Positions 1 to 9,193 are shown, counted from the first letter of the stretch. The stretch is 64,000 nucleotides of DNA from an uncultured Flavobacteriaceae bacterium (GCA_943789365.1 CALSTV010000001.1:1612001-1676000), one strand, 5' to 3'. Translations and numbers: made by a program. Notes: generated from the sequence alone by a model not told the origin.

Positions 1-1
1 T

Positions 2-2290
2 AACCCTAAAGAAATCAAATGGTGGCAAGAACGTTTGAATAAAAACAACAACCACCCTTCTTATAATGAAGATTCCAAAAAATATATTTTATCAAAACTA
101 AACCAAGCGGTAGGTTTTGAAGATTTTTTACAAACAAAATATGTAGGTCAGAAACGTTTTTCTCTAGAAGGAGGAGAAACTTTGATCCCTGCAATTTCTG
201 TTGCCCTAAGAGATGCTGCAGAAAAATACGGTGTTAAAGAGTGTGTTTTAGGAATGGCACATAGAGGACGTTTAAATACCTTGACAAACATCTTTAGAAA
301 ACCAGTTAGAGATTTGTTTTCCGAATTTGAAGGAAAAGATTTTGACGATGAACACATCGATGGTGATGTAAAATACCATATGGGACTTACACTGAGTAAA
401 ACCTTTAGAAACGGTGAGGTCATGAAAATGAACTTGGTACCGAATCCATCACATCTCGAAACTGTTGCTCCCGTTGCAGAAGGAATTGCCAGAGCAAAAA
501 TTGACAGAAAATACAATGGTGACGATTCCAAAATATTACCGATTATCGTTCATGGTGATGCTGCCATTGCAGGTCAGGGAATTGTATATGAGGTAACTCA
601 AATGAGTAAACTCGCAGGCTACAAAACCGGTGGAACTTTACATATTGTTGTAAACAACCAAGTAGGTTTTACTACCAACTATTTAGATGCGCGTTCAAGT
701 ACCTATTGTACAGATGTAGCAAAAGTTACCCTCTCTCCTGTCTTACACGTAAATGCCGATGATGTAGAAGCGGTGTGTCATGCAGTAGAATTGGCGCTTG
801 AGTTTAGAATGAAATTCAAAAGAGATATTTTTATTGATCTTTTAGGATATCGTAAATATGGGCATAACGAAGGTGATGAACCTCGTTTTACGCAACCTAA
901 TTTATACAAGGCAATTGCTAAACATAGCAACCCAAAAGACATCTATGTTGAAAAATTAATCAAAGAAAACACCATTGATGCTGCCTATGCCAAAGAAATC
1001 AAAGACGATTTTAAAGGCATGCTAGAAGCAGAATTTCAAAAATCAAAAGAAGACACCACCTCCAAGGTAGTTCCATTTATGGAGCATACTTGGAAAGAAT
1101 TTGTTCGTGAAAAATTGCCTGAAATGTTACAGCCAACTGACACGAACTACCCAATAGAAAACTTGAAAGGAATTGCAAAAATAGTTTCTACTGTTCCCGA
1201 CGGAGTTAAATTTGTAAGAAAAGCAGAGCGAATTGTAAAAGGACGCGACAAAATGGTGTTTGAAAACAACAAGCTTGACTGGGGTATGGGAGAAACGCTT
1301 GCCTATGGATCTTTGCTCGAAGAAGGTTACAACGTACGTATTTCTGGTCAAGATGTAGAACGTGGTACCTTTAGCCATAGACATGCCATTTTACGTGATG
1401 AAAATACGGAAGACCGCATCAACCTAATCAATACAAACCCAAAGAATAAAGGAGAGATGTATATCTACAACTCGCTGCTTTCTGAATATGGCGTTTTAGG
1501 TTTTGATTATGGATATGCGATGGCAAATCCAAATACACTAACTATTTGGGAAGCCCAATTTGGAGATTTCAACAACGGAGCCCAAATAATGTTCGATCAG
1601 TACATTTCTGCTGCTGAGCACAAATGGAAATTACAAAACGGAATTGTGGTTTTGTTGCCTCATGGTTATGAAGGGCAAGGTTCTGAGCATTCATCTGCAA
1701 GAATAGAGCGCTTTTTACAATTGTGTGCAAACGACAATATGACGGTTGCCAATTGTTCTACACCTGCCAACTTTTACCACTTATTACGTCGTCATATGAA
1801 ACGTAAACATCGCAAACCTTTGATTGTGTTTACACCAAAAAGTTTGTTACGTCATCCAAAAGCAGTCAATCCAATTGAAGATTTTGCCGACGGAAGCTTC
1901 CAAGAAGTTATTGATGACACTGTAAATCCATCAAAAGTAACCAAGCTCGTTTTCTGTACTGGAAAATTCTATTATGAATTATTAGAAGAAAGAGAAACTA
2001 CAGAAAGAGAGGATATCGCTTTGGTACGCGTCGAACAGTTATTCCCTTTACACGAAGAAAAGCTGCAAGAAGTTATTTCGAAGTATCCAAATGTAAAAGA
2101 ATATGTATGGGCACAAGAAGAGCCTAAAAACATGGGCGCATGGAGTTATATGCTGCAACGTTTTGACAGTATAAAGTTGTCTGTAGCTTCTCGTAGATAT
2201 TACTCTGTACCAGCCGCTGGATCTTCCGCAAGATTTAAAAGAAGACAACGTGCTGTGATTGATATGGTGTTTAACCCTGAAAAAAGCTAA
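2..2290 (+). CDS. sucA: 2-oxoglutarate dehydrogenase E1 component, 5' truncated by window edge
   Basis: Thiamine-diphosphate-dependent E1 subunit of the 2-oxoglutarate dehydrogenase complex (TCA cycle, cytoplasm). It decarboxylates 2-oxoglutarate and passes succinyl groups to the lipoyl arm of E2. The frame is open from base 2 (NPKEIKWWQERLN...), so the start lies outside the window; about 762 residues are seen, against roughly 930 for the family, so about 170 N-terminal residues are missing. Visible family signatures include GMAHRGRLN, the HGDAAIAGQG segment of the ThDP-binding half, KYGHNEGDEPRFTQP, and in the C-terminal half GYEGQGSEHSSARIERFLQ and FTPKSLLRHPKA. A strong hairpin follows the stop. 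sucB lies 650 bp downstream, separated by an ORF6N gene. Confidence 0.97.
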   Translation, partial: NPKEIKWWQERLNKNNNHPSYNEDSKKYILSKLNQAVGFEDFLQTKYVGQKRFSLEGGETLIPAISVALRDAAEKYGVKECVLGMAHRGRLNTLTNIFRKPVRDLFSEFEGKDFDDEHIDGDVKYHMGLTLSKTFRNGEVMKMNLVPNPSHLETVAPVAEGIARAKIDRKYNGDDSKILPIIVHGDAAIAGQGIVYEVTQMSKLAGYKTGGTLHIVVNNQVGFTTNYLDARSSTYCTDVAKVTLSPVLHVNADDVEAVCHAVELALEFRMKFKRDIFIDLLGYRKYGHNEGDEPRFTQPNLYKAIAKHSNPKDIYVEKLIKENTIDAAYAKEIKDDFKGMLEAEFQKSKEDTTSKVVPFMEHTWKEFVREKLPEMLQPTDTNYPIENLKGIAKIVSTVPDGVKFVRKAERIVKGRDKMVFENNKLDWGMGETLAYGSLLEEGYNVRISGQDVERGTFSHRHAILRDENTEDRINLINTNPKNKGEMYIYNSLLSEYGVLGFDYGYAMANPNTLTIWEAQFGDFNNGAQIMFDQYISAAEHKWKLQNGIVVLLPHGYEGQGSEHSSARIERFLQLCANDNMTVANCSTPANFYHLLRRHMKRKHRKPLIVFTPKSLLRHPKAVNPIEDFADGSFQEVIDDTVNPSKVTKLVFCTGKFYYELLEERETTEREDIALVRVEQLFPLHEEKLQEVISKYPNVKEYVWAQEEPKNMGAWSYMLQRFDSIKLSVASRRYYSVPAAGSSARFKRRQRAVIDMVFNPEKS

Positions 2291-2292
2291 GC

Positions 2293-2331
2293 AAAAAAAG
2301 TCTAAGAGTTGCTAGCTCAAAGACTTTTTAA
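2293..2331 (+). terminator. Rho-independent terminator after sucA
   Basis: Nine-base perfect stem AAAAAGTCT / AGACTTTTT (2295-2303 with 2321-2329) around an inner GAG/CTC pairing, ending in a T run. It suggests that sucA transcription is at least partly stopped before the ORF6N gene and sucB. Confidence 0.75.
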
Positions 2332-2351
2332 AAATTGAATGAAAAAGAAAA

Positions 2352-2879
2352 ATGAAAGAAATAAGAGTGATTCAAGATAAGATTCACACCATTCGAAATC
2401 AAAAAGTAATGCTCGATTTTGACCTGGCCGAATTGTATCAAATTGAAACGAAAGTATTAAAACAAGCGGTTCGTAGAAATATCATAAGATTTCCACCGGA
2501 CTTTATGTTTGAGATGACTCGTGAAGAATACAACTCTTTAAGGTCACAATTTGTGACCTTAAAGAAAAACAACAAAGGAAAACACAGTAAATACCTTCCT
2601 TTTGCATTCACAGAACAAGGAATCTCTATGCTTTCAAGTGTTTTGAGAAGTCCCATAGCAATAGAAATAAATATTGCAATTATGAGAGTTTTTGTTCGCG
2701 TACGACAATTAAAACTGTCAAATACGAACCTCAGTAATGAGTTAGAAGCATTAAAGATGAAGTATGACAAACATTTTAAAAGCATTTATGAAGCTTTGGA
2801 TTATTTGTTAGCAAAAGAAGAAAAAGAAAACGTTCAAAAAGAACGAAAGAAGATTGGATATAAACAATCACAGAAGTAA
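2352..2879 (+). CDS. ORF6N domain-containing protein
   Basis: 175 residues. The first about 120 match the ORF6N family, a KilA-N-like DNA-binding module known from phages and common in Bacteroidota. Recognisable parts are VMLDFDLAELYQIETKVLKQ, the RFPPDFMFEMT segment and FAFTEQGISMLSSVL. A basic, lysine/glutamate-rich, probably coiled-coil tail follows (residues 125-175). The gene sits alone between sucA and sucB, downstream of a terminator, in a place where E1 and E2 genes are normally adjacent. It is probably a laterally acquired regulator or phage-derived gene. The target is unknown; the family call is secure and the function is not. Confidence 0.85.
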   Translation: MKEIRVIQDKIHTIRNQKVMLDFDLAELYQIETKVLKQAVRRNIIRFPPDFMFEMTREEYNSLRSQFVTLKKNNKGKHSKYLPFAFTEQGISMLSSVLRSPIAIEINIAIMRVFVRVRQLKLSNTNLSNELEALKMKYDKHFKSIYEALDYLLAKEEKENVQKERKKIGYKQSQK

Positions 2880-2941
2880 AAAACAATAAAAACAAATAAC
2901 TTGCTCATTACAACAAACGAGCAACTTTAAAATTAGTAACA

Positions 2942-4165
2942 ATGATTTTAGAAATGAAAGTTCCTTCACCAGGGGAATCAATTACAGAAGTAGAAATCGC
3001 ATCTTGGTTAGTAGAGGATGGAGATTACGTTGAAAAAGATCAGCCTATTGCGGAAGTAGATTCTGACAAGGCAACACTAGAATTACCTGCCGAAGAAAGT
3101 GGAATTATCACTTTAAAAGCAGAAGAAGGTGATGCTGTTGAAGTAGGAGCTGTTGTTTGTTTAATTGACATGGATGCAGCAAAACCAGAAGGTGGATCTG
3201 ATGAAGCATCAAAAGCTGCCGCCCCTGTAGTGGAAACTCCGAAAGCTGAACCCGTAGCAGAAGCGCCAAAACCGAGTGAACCAGCTACATATGCTAGCGG
3301 AACTGCGTCACCAGCTGCTCAAAAAATACTCGATGAAAAAGGAGTAGCAACTACTGAAGTTTCAGGAACTGGAAAAGATGGAAGAATTACGAAGGAAGAT
3401 GCATTAAATGCAACTCCTGCTATGGGTACTTCTACTGGTAGCAGAGGAACAGAACGCAAAAAAATGTCAATGTTACGCAGAAAAGTAGCACAGCGTTTGG
3501 TTTCTGTAAAAAATGACACTGCTATGTTAACTACTTTTAACGAAGTAAACATGCAGCCTATATTTGAATTGCGTAAACAATACAAAGAAGCTTTTAAAGC
3601 AAAACACGGTGTTGGTTTAGGCTTTATGTCATTCTTTACCTTAGCAGTTACAAGAGCTTTGGAATTGTACCCTGATGTAAACTCTATGATCGATGGTGAT
3701 TTCCAGGTAAAACATGATTTTGCAGACATATCTATTGCGGTATCCGGACCAAAAGGTTTGATGGTACCTGTAATTAGAAACGCTGAAAACTTATCGTTTA
3801 GAGGTGTTGAAAGCGAAGTTAAACGTTTAGCATTAAGAGCACGTGATGGACAGATCACCGTAGATGAAATGACAGGAGGTACTTTTACCATTACCAACGG
3901 AGGTGTATTTGGTTCTATGCTTTCTACGCCTATCATCAACCCTCCACAATCTGCAATTTTGGGTATGCACAACATTGTTGAACGCCCTATGGCCGTAAAC
4001 GGACAAGTGGTGATTCAGCCAATCATGTATGTTGCATTGTCTTATGATCACAGAATCATTGATGGAAAAGAATCAGTAGGTTTCTTAGTAGCGATCAAAG
4101 AAGCTATTGAAAATCCAATTGAACTGTTAATGAATAACAATCCTAAGAAAGCTTTAGAATTGTAG
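2942..4165 (+). CDS. sucB: Dihydrolipoyllysine-residue succinyltransferase (2-oxoglutarate dehydrogenase E2)
   Basis: E2 core of the 2-oxoglutarate dehydrogenase complex; it transfers succinyl from lipoamide to CoA. Domains in order: a lipoyl domain (1-75) with the lipoylated lysine K43 in [13 protein letters not shown]; an Ala/Pro-rich linker; a peripheral-subunit-binding domain (about 118-155, [12 protein letters not shown]); and the catalytic acyltransferase domain (about 170-407) ending in the active-site motif DHRIIDG with H370 and D374. Length 407 residues is normal. It works with the upstream sucA. A strong terminator follows. Confidence 0.97.
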   Translation: MILEMKVPSPGESITEVEIASWLVEDGDYVEKDQPIAEVDSDKATLELPAEESGIITLKAEEGDAVEVGAVVCLIDMDAAKPEGGSDEASKAAAPVVETPKAEPVAEAPKPSEPATYASGTASPAAQKILDEKGVATTEVSGTGKDGRITKEDALNATPAMGTSTGSRGTERKKMSMLRRKVAQRLVSVKNDTAMLTTFNEVNMQPIFELRKQYKEAFKAKHGVGLGFMSFFTLAVTRALELYPDVNSMIDGDFQVKHDFADISIAVSGPKGLMVPVIRNAENLSFRGVESEVKRLALRARDGQITVDEMTGGTFTITNGGVFGSMLSTPIINPPQSAILGMHNIVERPMAVNGQVVIQPIMYVALSYDHRIIDGKESVGFLVAIKEAIENPIELLMNNNPKKALEL

Positions 4166-4186
4166 TATTCTCAAAACTATCCTAAT

Positions 4187-4225
4187 AAAAAGCTGTCTAG
4201 AAAGAAATTTTTAGACAGCTTTTTT
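4187..4225 (+). terminator. Rho-independent terminator after sucB
   Basis: Stem AAAAAGCTGTCTA (4187-4199) pairs with TAGACAGCTTTTT (4212-4224), loop of 12 bases, followed by a T run. It closes the sucB transcript. Confidence 0.85.
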
Positions 4226-4282
4226 ATACCCTTGAGAATTGTATAAAAAACAGTATTTTTAAATTTCAACAAAGATGTAACT

Positions 4283-4681
4283 ATGGACAGTATTTTTACC
4301 AAAATCATCAAAGGAGAAATCCCTTCTTATAAAATCGCTGAAAACGACTCTTTTTTTGCTTTTTTAGACATCAATCCCAATGCGAAAGGACACAGCTTAG
4401 TCATTCCCAAAAAACAAGTTGACAAGTTGTTTGACTTAGATGCAGAAACCTATTCGGAGCTCTTTCTATTTTCTAGAAAAGTTGCGTTTGCGATAGAAAA
4501 GGTCATTCCTTGTAATCGCGTTGGCTTAACCGTAATTGGGTTAGAAGTTCCACATGCACACGTACATCTCATTCCATTAAACAACATGCAGGATGCAAGT
4601 TTTTCCAAACCAAAAATTCAAATAACAACAGAAGAATTTTCTAGCTTAGCTCATGAAATCTCAAAGCATGTAAAATTGTAA
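4283..4681 (+). CDS. HIT family (histidine triad) nucleotide-binding protein
   Basis: 132 residues with the full HIT fold order: N-terminal FTKIIKGEIPSYKI, the ENDSFFAFLDINPNAKGH strand-turn, and the catalytic triad HAHVHL (near residues 91-96). HIT proteins hydrolyse nucleoside phosphoramidates or AMP conjugates in the cytoplasm; the substrate here is not known. The start is an ATG with no in-frame upstream ATG. It is convergent with the downstream histidine kinase gene, only 3 bp apart, and no terminator is visible between them. Confidence 0.95.
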   Translation: MDSIFTKIIKGEIPSYKIAENDSFFAFLDINPNAKGHSLVIPKKQVDKLFDLDAETYSELFLFSRKVAFAIEKVIPCNRVGLTVIGLEVPHAHVHLIPLNNMQDASFSKPKIQITTEEFSSLAHEISKHVKL

Positions 4682-4684
4682 ATA

Positions 4685-5836
4685 CTAAGCATCTAATCTC
4701 ATTTGAATTTCAAAAACCGATCCCTTTTTTAGTTCTGACTTTCGCACGAAGATTTTTCCGTCATGGTAATCTTCCACAATGCGCTTGGACAAAGATAAAC
4801 CTAAACCCCAACCTCTTTTCTTAGTCGTAAAACCTGGAGCAAATATTTTTTTGAATTGGTTTTTTGCAATACCTTTTCCAGTATCAGCAACTGAAATACT
4901 CATCAACTTACCGTCTGTTTCTAAAGCAACCTTTAGTTCTCCTTTGCCCGACATTGCATCAATTGCATTTTTGATTAAATTTTCCAACACCCAAGTAAAC
5001 AATTGCTCATTAATTGAGATTGACAAAGTACGCAACGAACTCACAAATTGAAATTTAATACTTTTTGAACTTCTAGATTCAAAATAATCTAGTGTGTTTT
5101 TTAAAATGTTGACCACATCGTTCGGAGCCCTTTCTGGAACCGAACCTATTTTAGAAAAGCGATCGGCAATGATATTTAAGCGCGTGATATCTTTTTCAAT
5201 TTCAGGAACAATTTTTGGAGCCGTTTTTTCAATTTTCATCAATTCCACCCATCCGAGTAAAGAAGACAGAGGAGTCCCTATTTGATGCGCCGTCTCCTTC
5301 GCCATCCCTGTCCATAATTTATTTTGCTCAGCAATTTTATTCGACTTAAATACGAGATAAATAATACTTGAAAACAAAACTAAAATCAAGATTAAGGTCA
5401 AAGGGTAATATTTCAATCGAGTTAACAAATCAGAATCCCTATAGTAAATAACATATTGTTTGTCTTTTAAATAATTAATTACAATAGGTGCATTTTCTTT
5501 TTTCATGACCTCTAGTTGCCCCAACAAATAGGTAGAATCTAAAGCTTTTATAGAATCTAAATTTCTACGCATTAAAATCTTACCCAATTCATCGGTCACA
5601 ATCATAGGAATATTGTGGTTGCTCTCAATAATCTTGGCCTCTAAGGAAAAATCTTGGTCCAAGTCGGATGTACCAAAACGATCGTATGCTTTTGCTAGAA
5701 TCTCCATCTTAGAACGTTCGTCTGTTTTAAATTTTTGAGAAAAATCATAGGTATTCCAAAGAATCGCAGCAACAATAGTAAAGGAAACAAAAACAAGAAT
5801 AAATTTTGAAAATCTTTTCCCCGATAAATTACTCAT
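4685..5836 (-). CDS. Two-transmembrane sensor histidine kinase
   Basis: 383 residues. TM1 at 11-28, a periplasmic sensor region of about 110 residues, TM2 at 143-163, then the kinase core. The H-box is ETAHQIGTPLSSL with phospho-accepting H184. The N-box contains N286/N290 (ENLIKNAIDAM), the G1 box DTGKGI starts at D318, and G2 is GWGLGLSLSKRIVEDY near 342. The HQIGTP H-box is a variant of the common HEIRTP type. No response regulator lies next to it, so it is an orphan kinase here and its signal is unknown. An inverted repeat lies just upstream of the start. Confidence 0.93.
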   Translation of the reverse strand: MSNLSGKRFSKFILVFVSFTIVAAILWNTYDFSQKFKTDERSKMEILAKAYDRFGTSDLDQDFSLEAKIIESNHNIPMIVTDELGKILMRRNLDSIKALDSTYLLGQLEVMKKENAPIVINYLKDKQYVIYYRDSDLLTRLKYYPLTLILILVLFSSIIYLVFKSNKIAEQNKLWTGMAKETAHQIGTPLSSLLGWVELMKIEKTAPKIVPEIEKDITRLNIIADRFSKIGSVPERAPNDVVNILKNTLDYFESRSSKSIKFQFVSSLRTLSISINEQLFTWVLENLIKNAIDAMSGKGELKVALETDGKLMSISVADTGKGIAKNQFKKIFAPGFTTKKRGWGLGLSLSKRIVEDYHDGKIFVRKSELKKGSVFEIQMRLDA

Positions 5837-5854
5837 AACAGTCAGTTTTAGCTA

Positions 5855-5869
5855 CCTAACATCGTTAGG
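5855..5869. promoter_or_regulatory. Inverted repeat upstream of histidine kinase
   Basis: CCTAAC-ATC-GTTAGG, a perfect 6-3-6 palindrome 18 bp upstream of the kinase start codon, in its presumed 5' leader or promoter. It could be an operator or a leader hairpin; there is no T run, so it is unlikely to be a terminator. The rest of the 250-bp gap to the DUF3127 gene shows only A-rich sequence and the -7 box listed separately. Confidence 0.3.
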
Positions 5870-6027
5870 AAAGTTGAATAAGGCAAGCAGTAATACCCCT
5901 TTACAAGAACGGTAAAAAAATAAAATATTGCACGTATTTTTCAAAATAGCGGATAAACTTGATGCATTATGTTGATAAGTTTCAAGAAAGCTAACTAAAA
6001 AAAAACAGCAAAAAAGAATAAAAAGCA

Positions 6028-6035
6028 TAAATTTG
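6028..6035 (+). promoter_or_regulatory. -7 box (TAAATTTG) for DUF3127 gene
   Basis: Exact match to the Bacteroidota -7 consensus TAnnTTTG, about 50 bp before the ATG at 6087. No clear -33 TTTG is visible. Confidence 0.45.
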
Positions 6036-6086
6036 TAATCACCTTTATTTTTAGGTTTTTACAAAACATAATTTAATTTATAAGAA

Positions 6087-6455
6087 ATGCAAGTAACAGG
6101 AAAGATTAAATTGATAAATGCCGAGCAAACTTTTGGAAGCAACGGATTTAGAAAACGTGACTTGGTTGTCACGACTGACGAGCAATACCCACAAATGATT
6201 TTAGTCGAATTTGTACAAGACAAATGCGACTTATTAAACAACTTTAGTGTTGGTCAAGATGTAACGATTTCTATCAATTTACGAGGAAGAGAATGGATAA
6301 ATCCACAGGGAGAAGCTAAGTATTTCAATTCTATTCAAGGTTGGAGAATAGAAGCAGCGCAAGCAACAGGTGAAGCTCCTGCTGCAGGAGGTAGTTTTGA
6401 AACTACAAGTGCTCCTGCTGCGACAAGCACAGAAGCAGACGATTTACCTTTCTAA
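6087..6455 (+). CDS. DUF3127 domain-containing protein (OB-fold-like)
   Basis: 122 residues. The first about 95 match DUF3127, a family found in Bacteroidota and resembling single-stranded-DNA-binding OB folds: MQVTGKIKLINAEQTFG, FRKRDLVVTTDEQYPQ, SINLRGREW and a GWRIE strand end. The tail (96-122) is Ala/Thr/Glu-rich and ends in the acidic EADDLPF, reminiscent of the acidic SSB C-terminal tip DDxPF that recruits partner proteins. The fold and SSB-like tip are inference from motif shape; the cellular role is uncharacterised. It is a single-gene unit with its own -7 box and terminator. Confidence 0.88.
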   Translation: MQVTGKIKLINAEQTFGSNGFRKRDLVVTTDEQYPQMILVEFVQDKCDLLNNFSVGQDVTISINLRGREWINPQGEAKYFNSIQGWRIEAAQATGEAPAAGGSFETTSAPAATSTEADDLPF

Positions 6456-6470
6456 ATCGAATTCATACAA

Positions 6471-6505
6471 AAAAGAGGCTGCCTATTTAGACAGCCTCTT
6501 TTTTT
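6471..6505 (+). terminator. Rho-independent terminator after DUF3127 gene
   Basis: Stem AAAAGAGGCTG (6471-6481) pairs with CAGCCTCTTTT (6492-6502), continuing into a T run. Confidence 0.85.
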
Positions 6506-6559
6506 GGCTTATTACTTCAAACATTTTTAAGATTTTTATAGAAAGAATCTCAAATCTCC

Positions 6560-6567
6560 TATATTTG
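6560..6567 (+). promoter_or_regulatory. -7 box (TATATTTG) for pyrH-frr
   Basis: Exact TAnnTTTG match 20 bp before the pyrH ATG, implying a leader of about a dozen bases. No good -33 element is seen. Confidence 0.5.
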
Positions 6568-6586
6568 CACAAACATAATTCTCAGC

Positions 6587-7294
6587 ATGCAGTACAAAAG
6601 AATACTATTAAAATTAAGTGGAGAATCGTTGATGGGAAAAAACCAATATGGAATTGACCCTAGCCGATTGTCGGAATACGCCGAAGAAATCAAAGCCATC
6701 GTTGAAAAAGGAATAGAAGTTGCCATTGTAATTGGAGGAGGAAACATCTTTAGAGGTGTTGCTGGTGCCAGTAATGGGATGGACAGAGTTCAAGGAGATT
6801 ATATGGGGATGCTGGCAACCTGTATTAATGGTTTGGCATTGCAAAGCGCCATAGAATCTACTGGTATTAAAACACGCTTACTGACTGCTATTAAAATGGA
6901 ACAAGTTGCCGAGCCTTTTATCAAAAGAAGAGCAGTTCGCCATCTCGAAAAAGGGCGTGTTGTTATTTTCGGAGCGGGAACTGGAAATCCGTATTTCACA
7001 ACCGACACGGCAGCCGTACTTAGAGCTATTGAAGTTTCTGCTGATGTTATCTTAAAAGGAACAAGAGTTGATGGAATTTATTCCGCAGACCCTGAAAAAG
7101 ACCCTTCTGCAACAAAATTTGACAATATAACCTATACATCTGTATTGGACAAAGGTTTAAAAATAATGGATACCACTGCTTTTACCTTAAGTCAAGAAAA
7201 TAAATTGCCTATCATTGTTTTTGACATGGACACTAAAGGAAATTTACAAAAATTACTCTCCGGTGAAAAAATAGGTACTGTGGTTGCCGATTAA
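6587..7294 (+). CDS. pyrH: Uridylate kinase (UMP kinase)
   Basis: Amino-acid-kinase-fold enzyme that phosphorylates UMP to UDP in pyrimidine nucleotide synthesis. At 235 residues it is full length. Family signatures: [14 protein letters not shown] at the N-terminus, [11 protein letters not shown] for phosphate binding, [19 protein letters not shown] and [17 protein letters not shown]. It is followed 30 bp later by frr, the usual pyrH-frr pair, probably co-transcribed. Confidence 0.97.
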   Translation: MQYKRILLKLSGESLMGKNQYGIDPSRLSEYAEEIKAIVEKGIEVAIVIGGGNIFRGVAGASNGMDRVQGDYMGMLATCINGLALQSAIESTGIKTRLLTAIKMEQVAEPFIKRRAVRHLEKGRVVIFGAGTGNPYFTTDTAAVLRAIEVSADVILKGTRVDGIYSADPEKDPSATKFDNITYTSVLDKGLKIMDTTAFTLSQENKLPIIVFDMDTKGNLQKLLSGEKIGTVVAD

Positions 7295-7324
7295 CACTAT
7301 TAACTGATTCTCAAAATTTTCATT

Positions 7325-7879
7325 ATGAACGAAGAAATTGAATTTATTATAGACAGCTCTAAAGAACAAATGGCACATGCTGTTGAACATTTAGGAAAAG
7401 AATTCAGAAATATTAGAGCAGGGAAAGCAAGTCCAGCCATGTTAAATGGTGTCATGGTAGATTATTACGGTGCTCAAACTCCATTGAGCCAAGTGGCGAA
7501 TGTAAATACACCCGACGGTAGAACATTGACCGTTCAACCATGGGAAAAACAAATGATTCCGGAAATTGAAAAAGGAATTTTATTGGCAAATCTCGGTTTC
7601 AACCCTATGAACAATGGAGAAAGCATTATTATAAACGTTCCCGTACTTACTGAAGAAAGACGACGCGACTTATCGAAACTTGCAAAGGCAGCAGCAGAGC
7701 ACGCAAAAGTAAGTGTACGAAATGCCCGTAAAGACGCCAATAACGAGATTAAAAAAACTGATATTTCTGATGACGCAAAAAAGAATGCTGAAACTGACAT
7801 ACAAGAATTAACCGATGCTTTTACCAAAAATATTGACGAAGCATATGAGGTTAAAGATGCGGAAATTATGAAGGTATAA
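7325..7879 (+). CDS. frr: Ribosome recycling factor
   Basis: 184 residues, standard length. It splits post-termination ribosomes together with EF-G. Recognised by the helical N-terminus (MAHAVEHLGKEFRNIRAGKA, then SPAMLNG), the domain II stretch with TPLSQVANVNTPDGRTL and QPWEK, and the C-terminal helix with RRDLSKLAKAAAEHAKVSVR and NARKDANNEIKK. Second gene of the pyrH-frr unit, closed by a terminator. Confidence 0.97.
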   Translation: MNEEIEFIIDSSKEQMAHAVEHLGKEFRNIRAGKASPAMLNGVMVDYYGAQTPLSQVANVNTPDGRTLTVQPWEKQMIPEIEKGILLANLGFNPMNNGESIIINVPVLTEERRRDLSKLAKAAAEHAKVSVRNARKDANNEIKKTDISDDAKKNAETDIQELTDAFTKNIDEAYEVKDAEIMKV

Positions 7880-7901
7880 TCCTTTATACAAAAACAAACA
7901 C

Positions 7902-7937
7902 AAACCGCTATGACTCAAAAGTTATTGCGGTTTTTTT
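7902..7937 (+). terminator. Rho-independent terminator after frr
   Basis: AAACCGC with inner ATGAC pairs with GTTAT and GCGGTTT, then a T7 run (7931-7937). Confidence 0.8.
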
Positions 7938-7958
7938 ATTTTATAAAAATAATTCCAA

Positions 7959-8462
7959 ATGAAAATAGTACAAGAACTCATTACAACTCTCGACCTACAA
8001 TCGCATCCAGAAGGTGGATTTTTCAAAGAAACCTATCGAAGTTCTGAAACTTTTGAAAAAGAATGTTTACCTACCAAATACAGTGGACCAAGAAATGTAG
8101 CTACCAGTATCTATTTCTTGTTGACCTCTAATTCATTTTCGGCATTTCATCGTATCAAACAAGATGAAATATGGCATTTTTATACCGGTAGCCCTTTAGA
8201 AATTCACGAGATAGATTTAGAAGGCAATTATAGTTGTACCCTTATAGGTACCGACCTTCAAAAAGGGGAAAGACCTCAATATGTTGTTCCTGCAGGCCAT
8301 TGGTTTGGCGCAACCGTGTTAGAAAAGGACAGTTATAGTTTGGTAGGTTGTACCGTTTCACCAGGTTTTGATTTTGCTGATTTCGAACTCGCAAAAAGAG
8401 CGCAACTGACTCAAAAATTTCCGCAACATGAACACATTGTCAATAAGCTTACCCGGATATAA
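7959..8462 (+). CDS. Cupin domain-containing protein (DUF985 / cupin_5)
   Basis: 167 residues of the DUF985 cupin family: HPEGGFFKETYRS near the start, SIYFLLTSNSFSAFHRIKQDE and WHFYTGSPLEI, then VVPAGHWFGA and SYSLVGCTVSPGFDFADFEL. The conserved His residues in the barrel may bind a metal or sugar. No substrate is established for the family. It starts 22 bp after the frr terminator and is convergent with rsmG. Confidence 0.92.
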   Translation: MKIVQELITTLDLQSHPEGGFFKETYRSSETFEKECLPTKYSGPRNVATSIYFLLTSNSFSAFHRIKQDEIWHFYTGSPLEIHEIDLEGNYSCTLIGTDLQKGERPQYVVPAGHWFGATVLEKDSYSLVGCTVSPGFDFADFELAKRAQLTQKFPQHEHIVNKLTRI

Positions 8463-8471
8463 ACTGCAAAT

Positions 8472-9101
8472 TTAAGGTTTGTACTTCAGAGGAAGATGCA
8501 CAACTTTTTTTGTTTCAAAAAAATCTTCTTCAAAATAGTCCGGCAAATTATATAACGTAGCGCTTGTATATGTAGCCAGTTCTTCACTCAAATCGCCACC
8601 CTTCAAATACATAATCCCATTTCTCAATTCGTGATTTTGTTTTTTTGAAACTTTGCTCCGTACCCATTTTACAAAAGCAGGCATCGTGGTTACTGCTCTA
8701 CTTACTACAAAATCAAATTCTCCTTTTACCTCTTCTGCACGCATATGATGTGCTGTCAAGTTTTTCAAGCCTAAGGATTCGGAAACACCTTGTACTACTT
8801 TTATTTTTTTACCAATAGAATCTACCAGTTGAAACTGTGTTTCAGGAAAGAGAATTGCCAAAGGGATTCCAGGGAAACCACCTCCGGTCCCAACGTCCAA
8901 AACTCGAGCACCAGCATTGAACTTCTGTACTTTTGCAATACCCAAAGAATGCAACACATGACGCAAATACAACGCGTCTATATCTTTACGAGAAATGACA
9001 TTAATTTTACCATTCCAATCGCGATATAAATCTTCTAATCTACTGAACTTATCTATTTGATCTTCGGTAAGTTCAGGAAAGTATTTTTTTAGTATTTTCA
9101 T
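8472..9101 (-). CDS. rsmG: 16S rRNA (guanine527-N7)-methyltransferase
   Basis: SAM-dependent Rossmann methyltransferase that makes m7G527 in 16S rRNA. At 209 residues it is full length. The SAM-binding motif DVGTGGGFPGIPLAI lies around residues 69-83, then VDSIGKKIKV, and the post-motif FDFVVSRAVTTMPAFV is typical of RsmG/GidB. A -7 box 20 bp upstream of the ATG supports the start chosen. Confidence 0.96.
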   Translation of the reverse strand: MKILKKYFPELTEDQIDKFSRLEDLYRDWNGKINVISRKDIDALYLRHVLHSLGIAKVQKFNAGARVLDVGTGGGFPGIPLAILFPETQFQLVDSIGKKIKVVQGVSESLGLKNLTAHHMRAEEVKGEFDFVVSRAVTTMPAFVKWVRSKVSKKQNHELRNGIMYLKGGDLSEELATYTSATLYNLPDYFEEDFFETKKVVHLPLKYKP

Positions 9102-9120
9102 TATTCTAATAAATCTGTGT

Positions 9121-9128
9121 CAAAAGTA
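9121..9128 (-). promoter_or_regulatory. -7 box (TACTTTTG) for rsmG
   Basis: Minus-strand TACTTTTG matches TAnnTTTG, 20 bp from the rsmG ATG at 9101. Confidence 0.45.
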
Positions 9129-9193
9129 ACATCTTTAAACATAATATCTTAGATAATTATGATATTTTAAATTCCTATGACCTAAAAAATGGT

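Noticed and set aside
3319-3975. 218-residue ORF antisense to sucB
   Set aside because: It is a shadow of the strongly coding sucB catalytic domain with no protein-family features.
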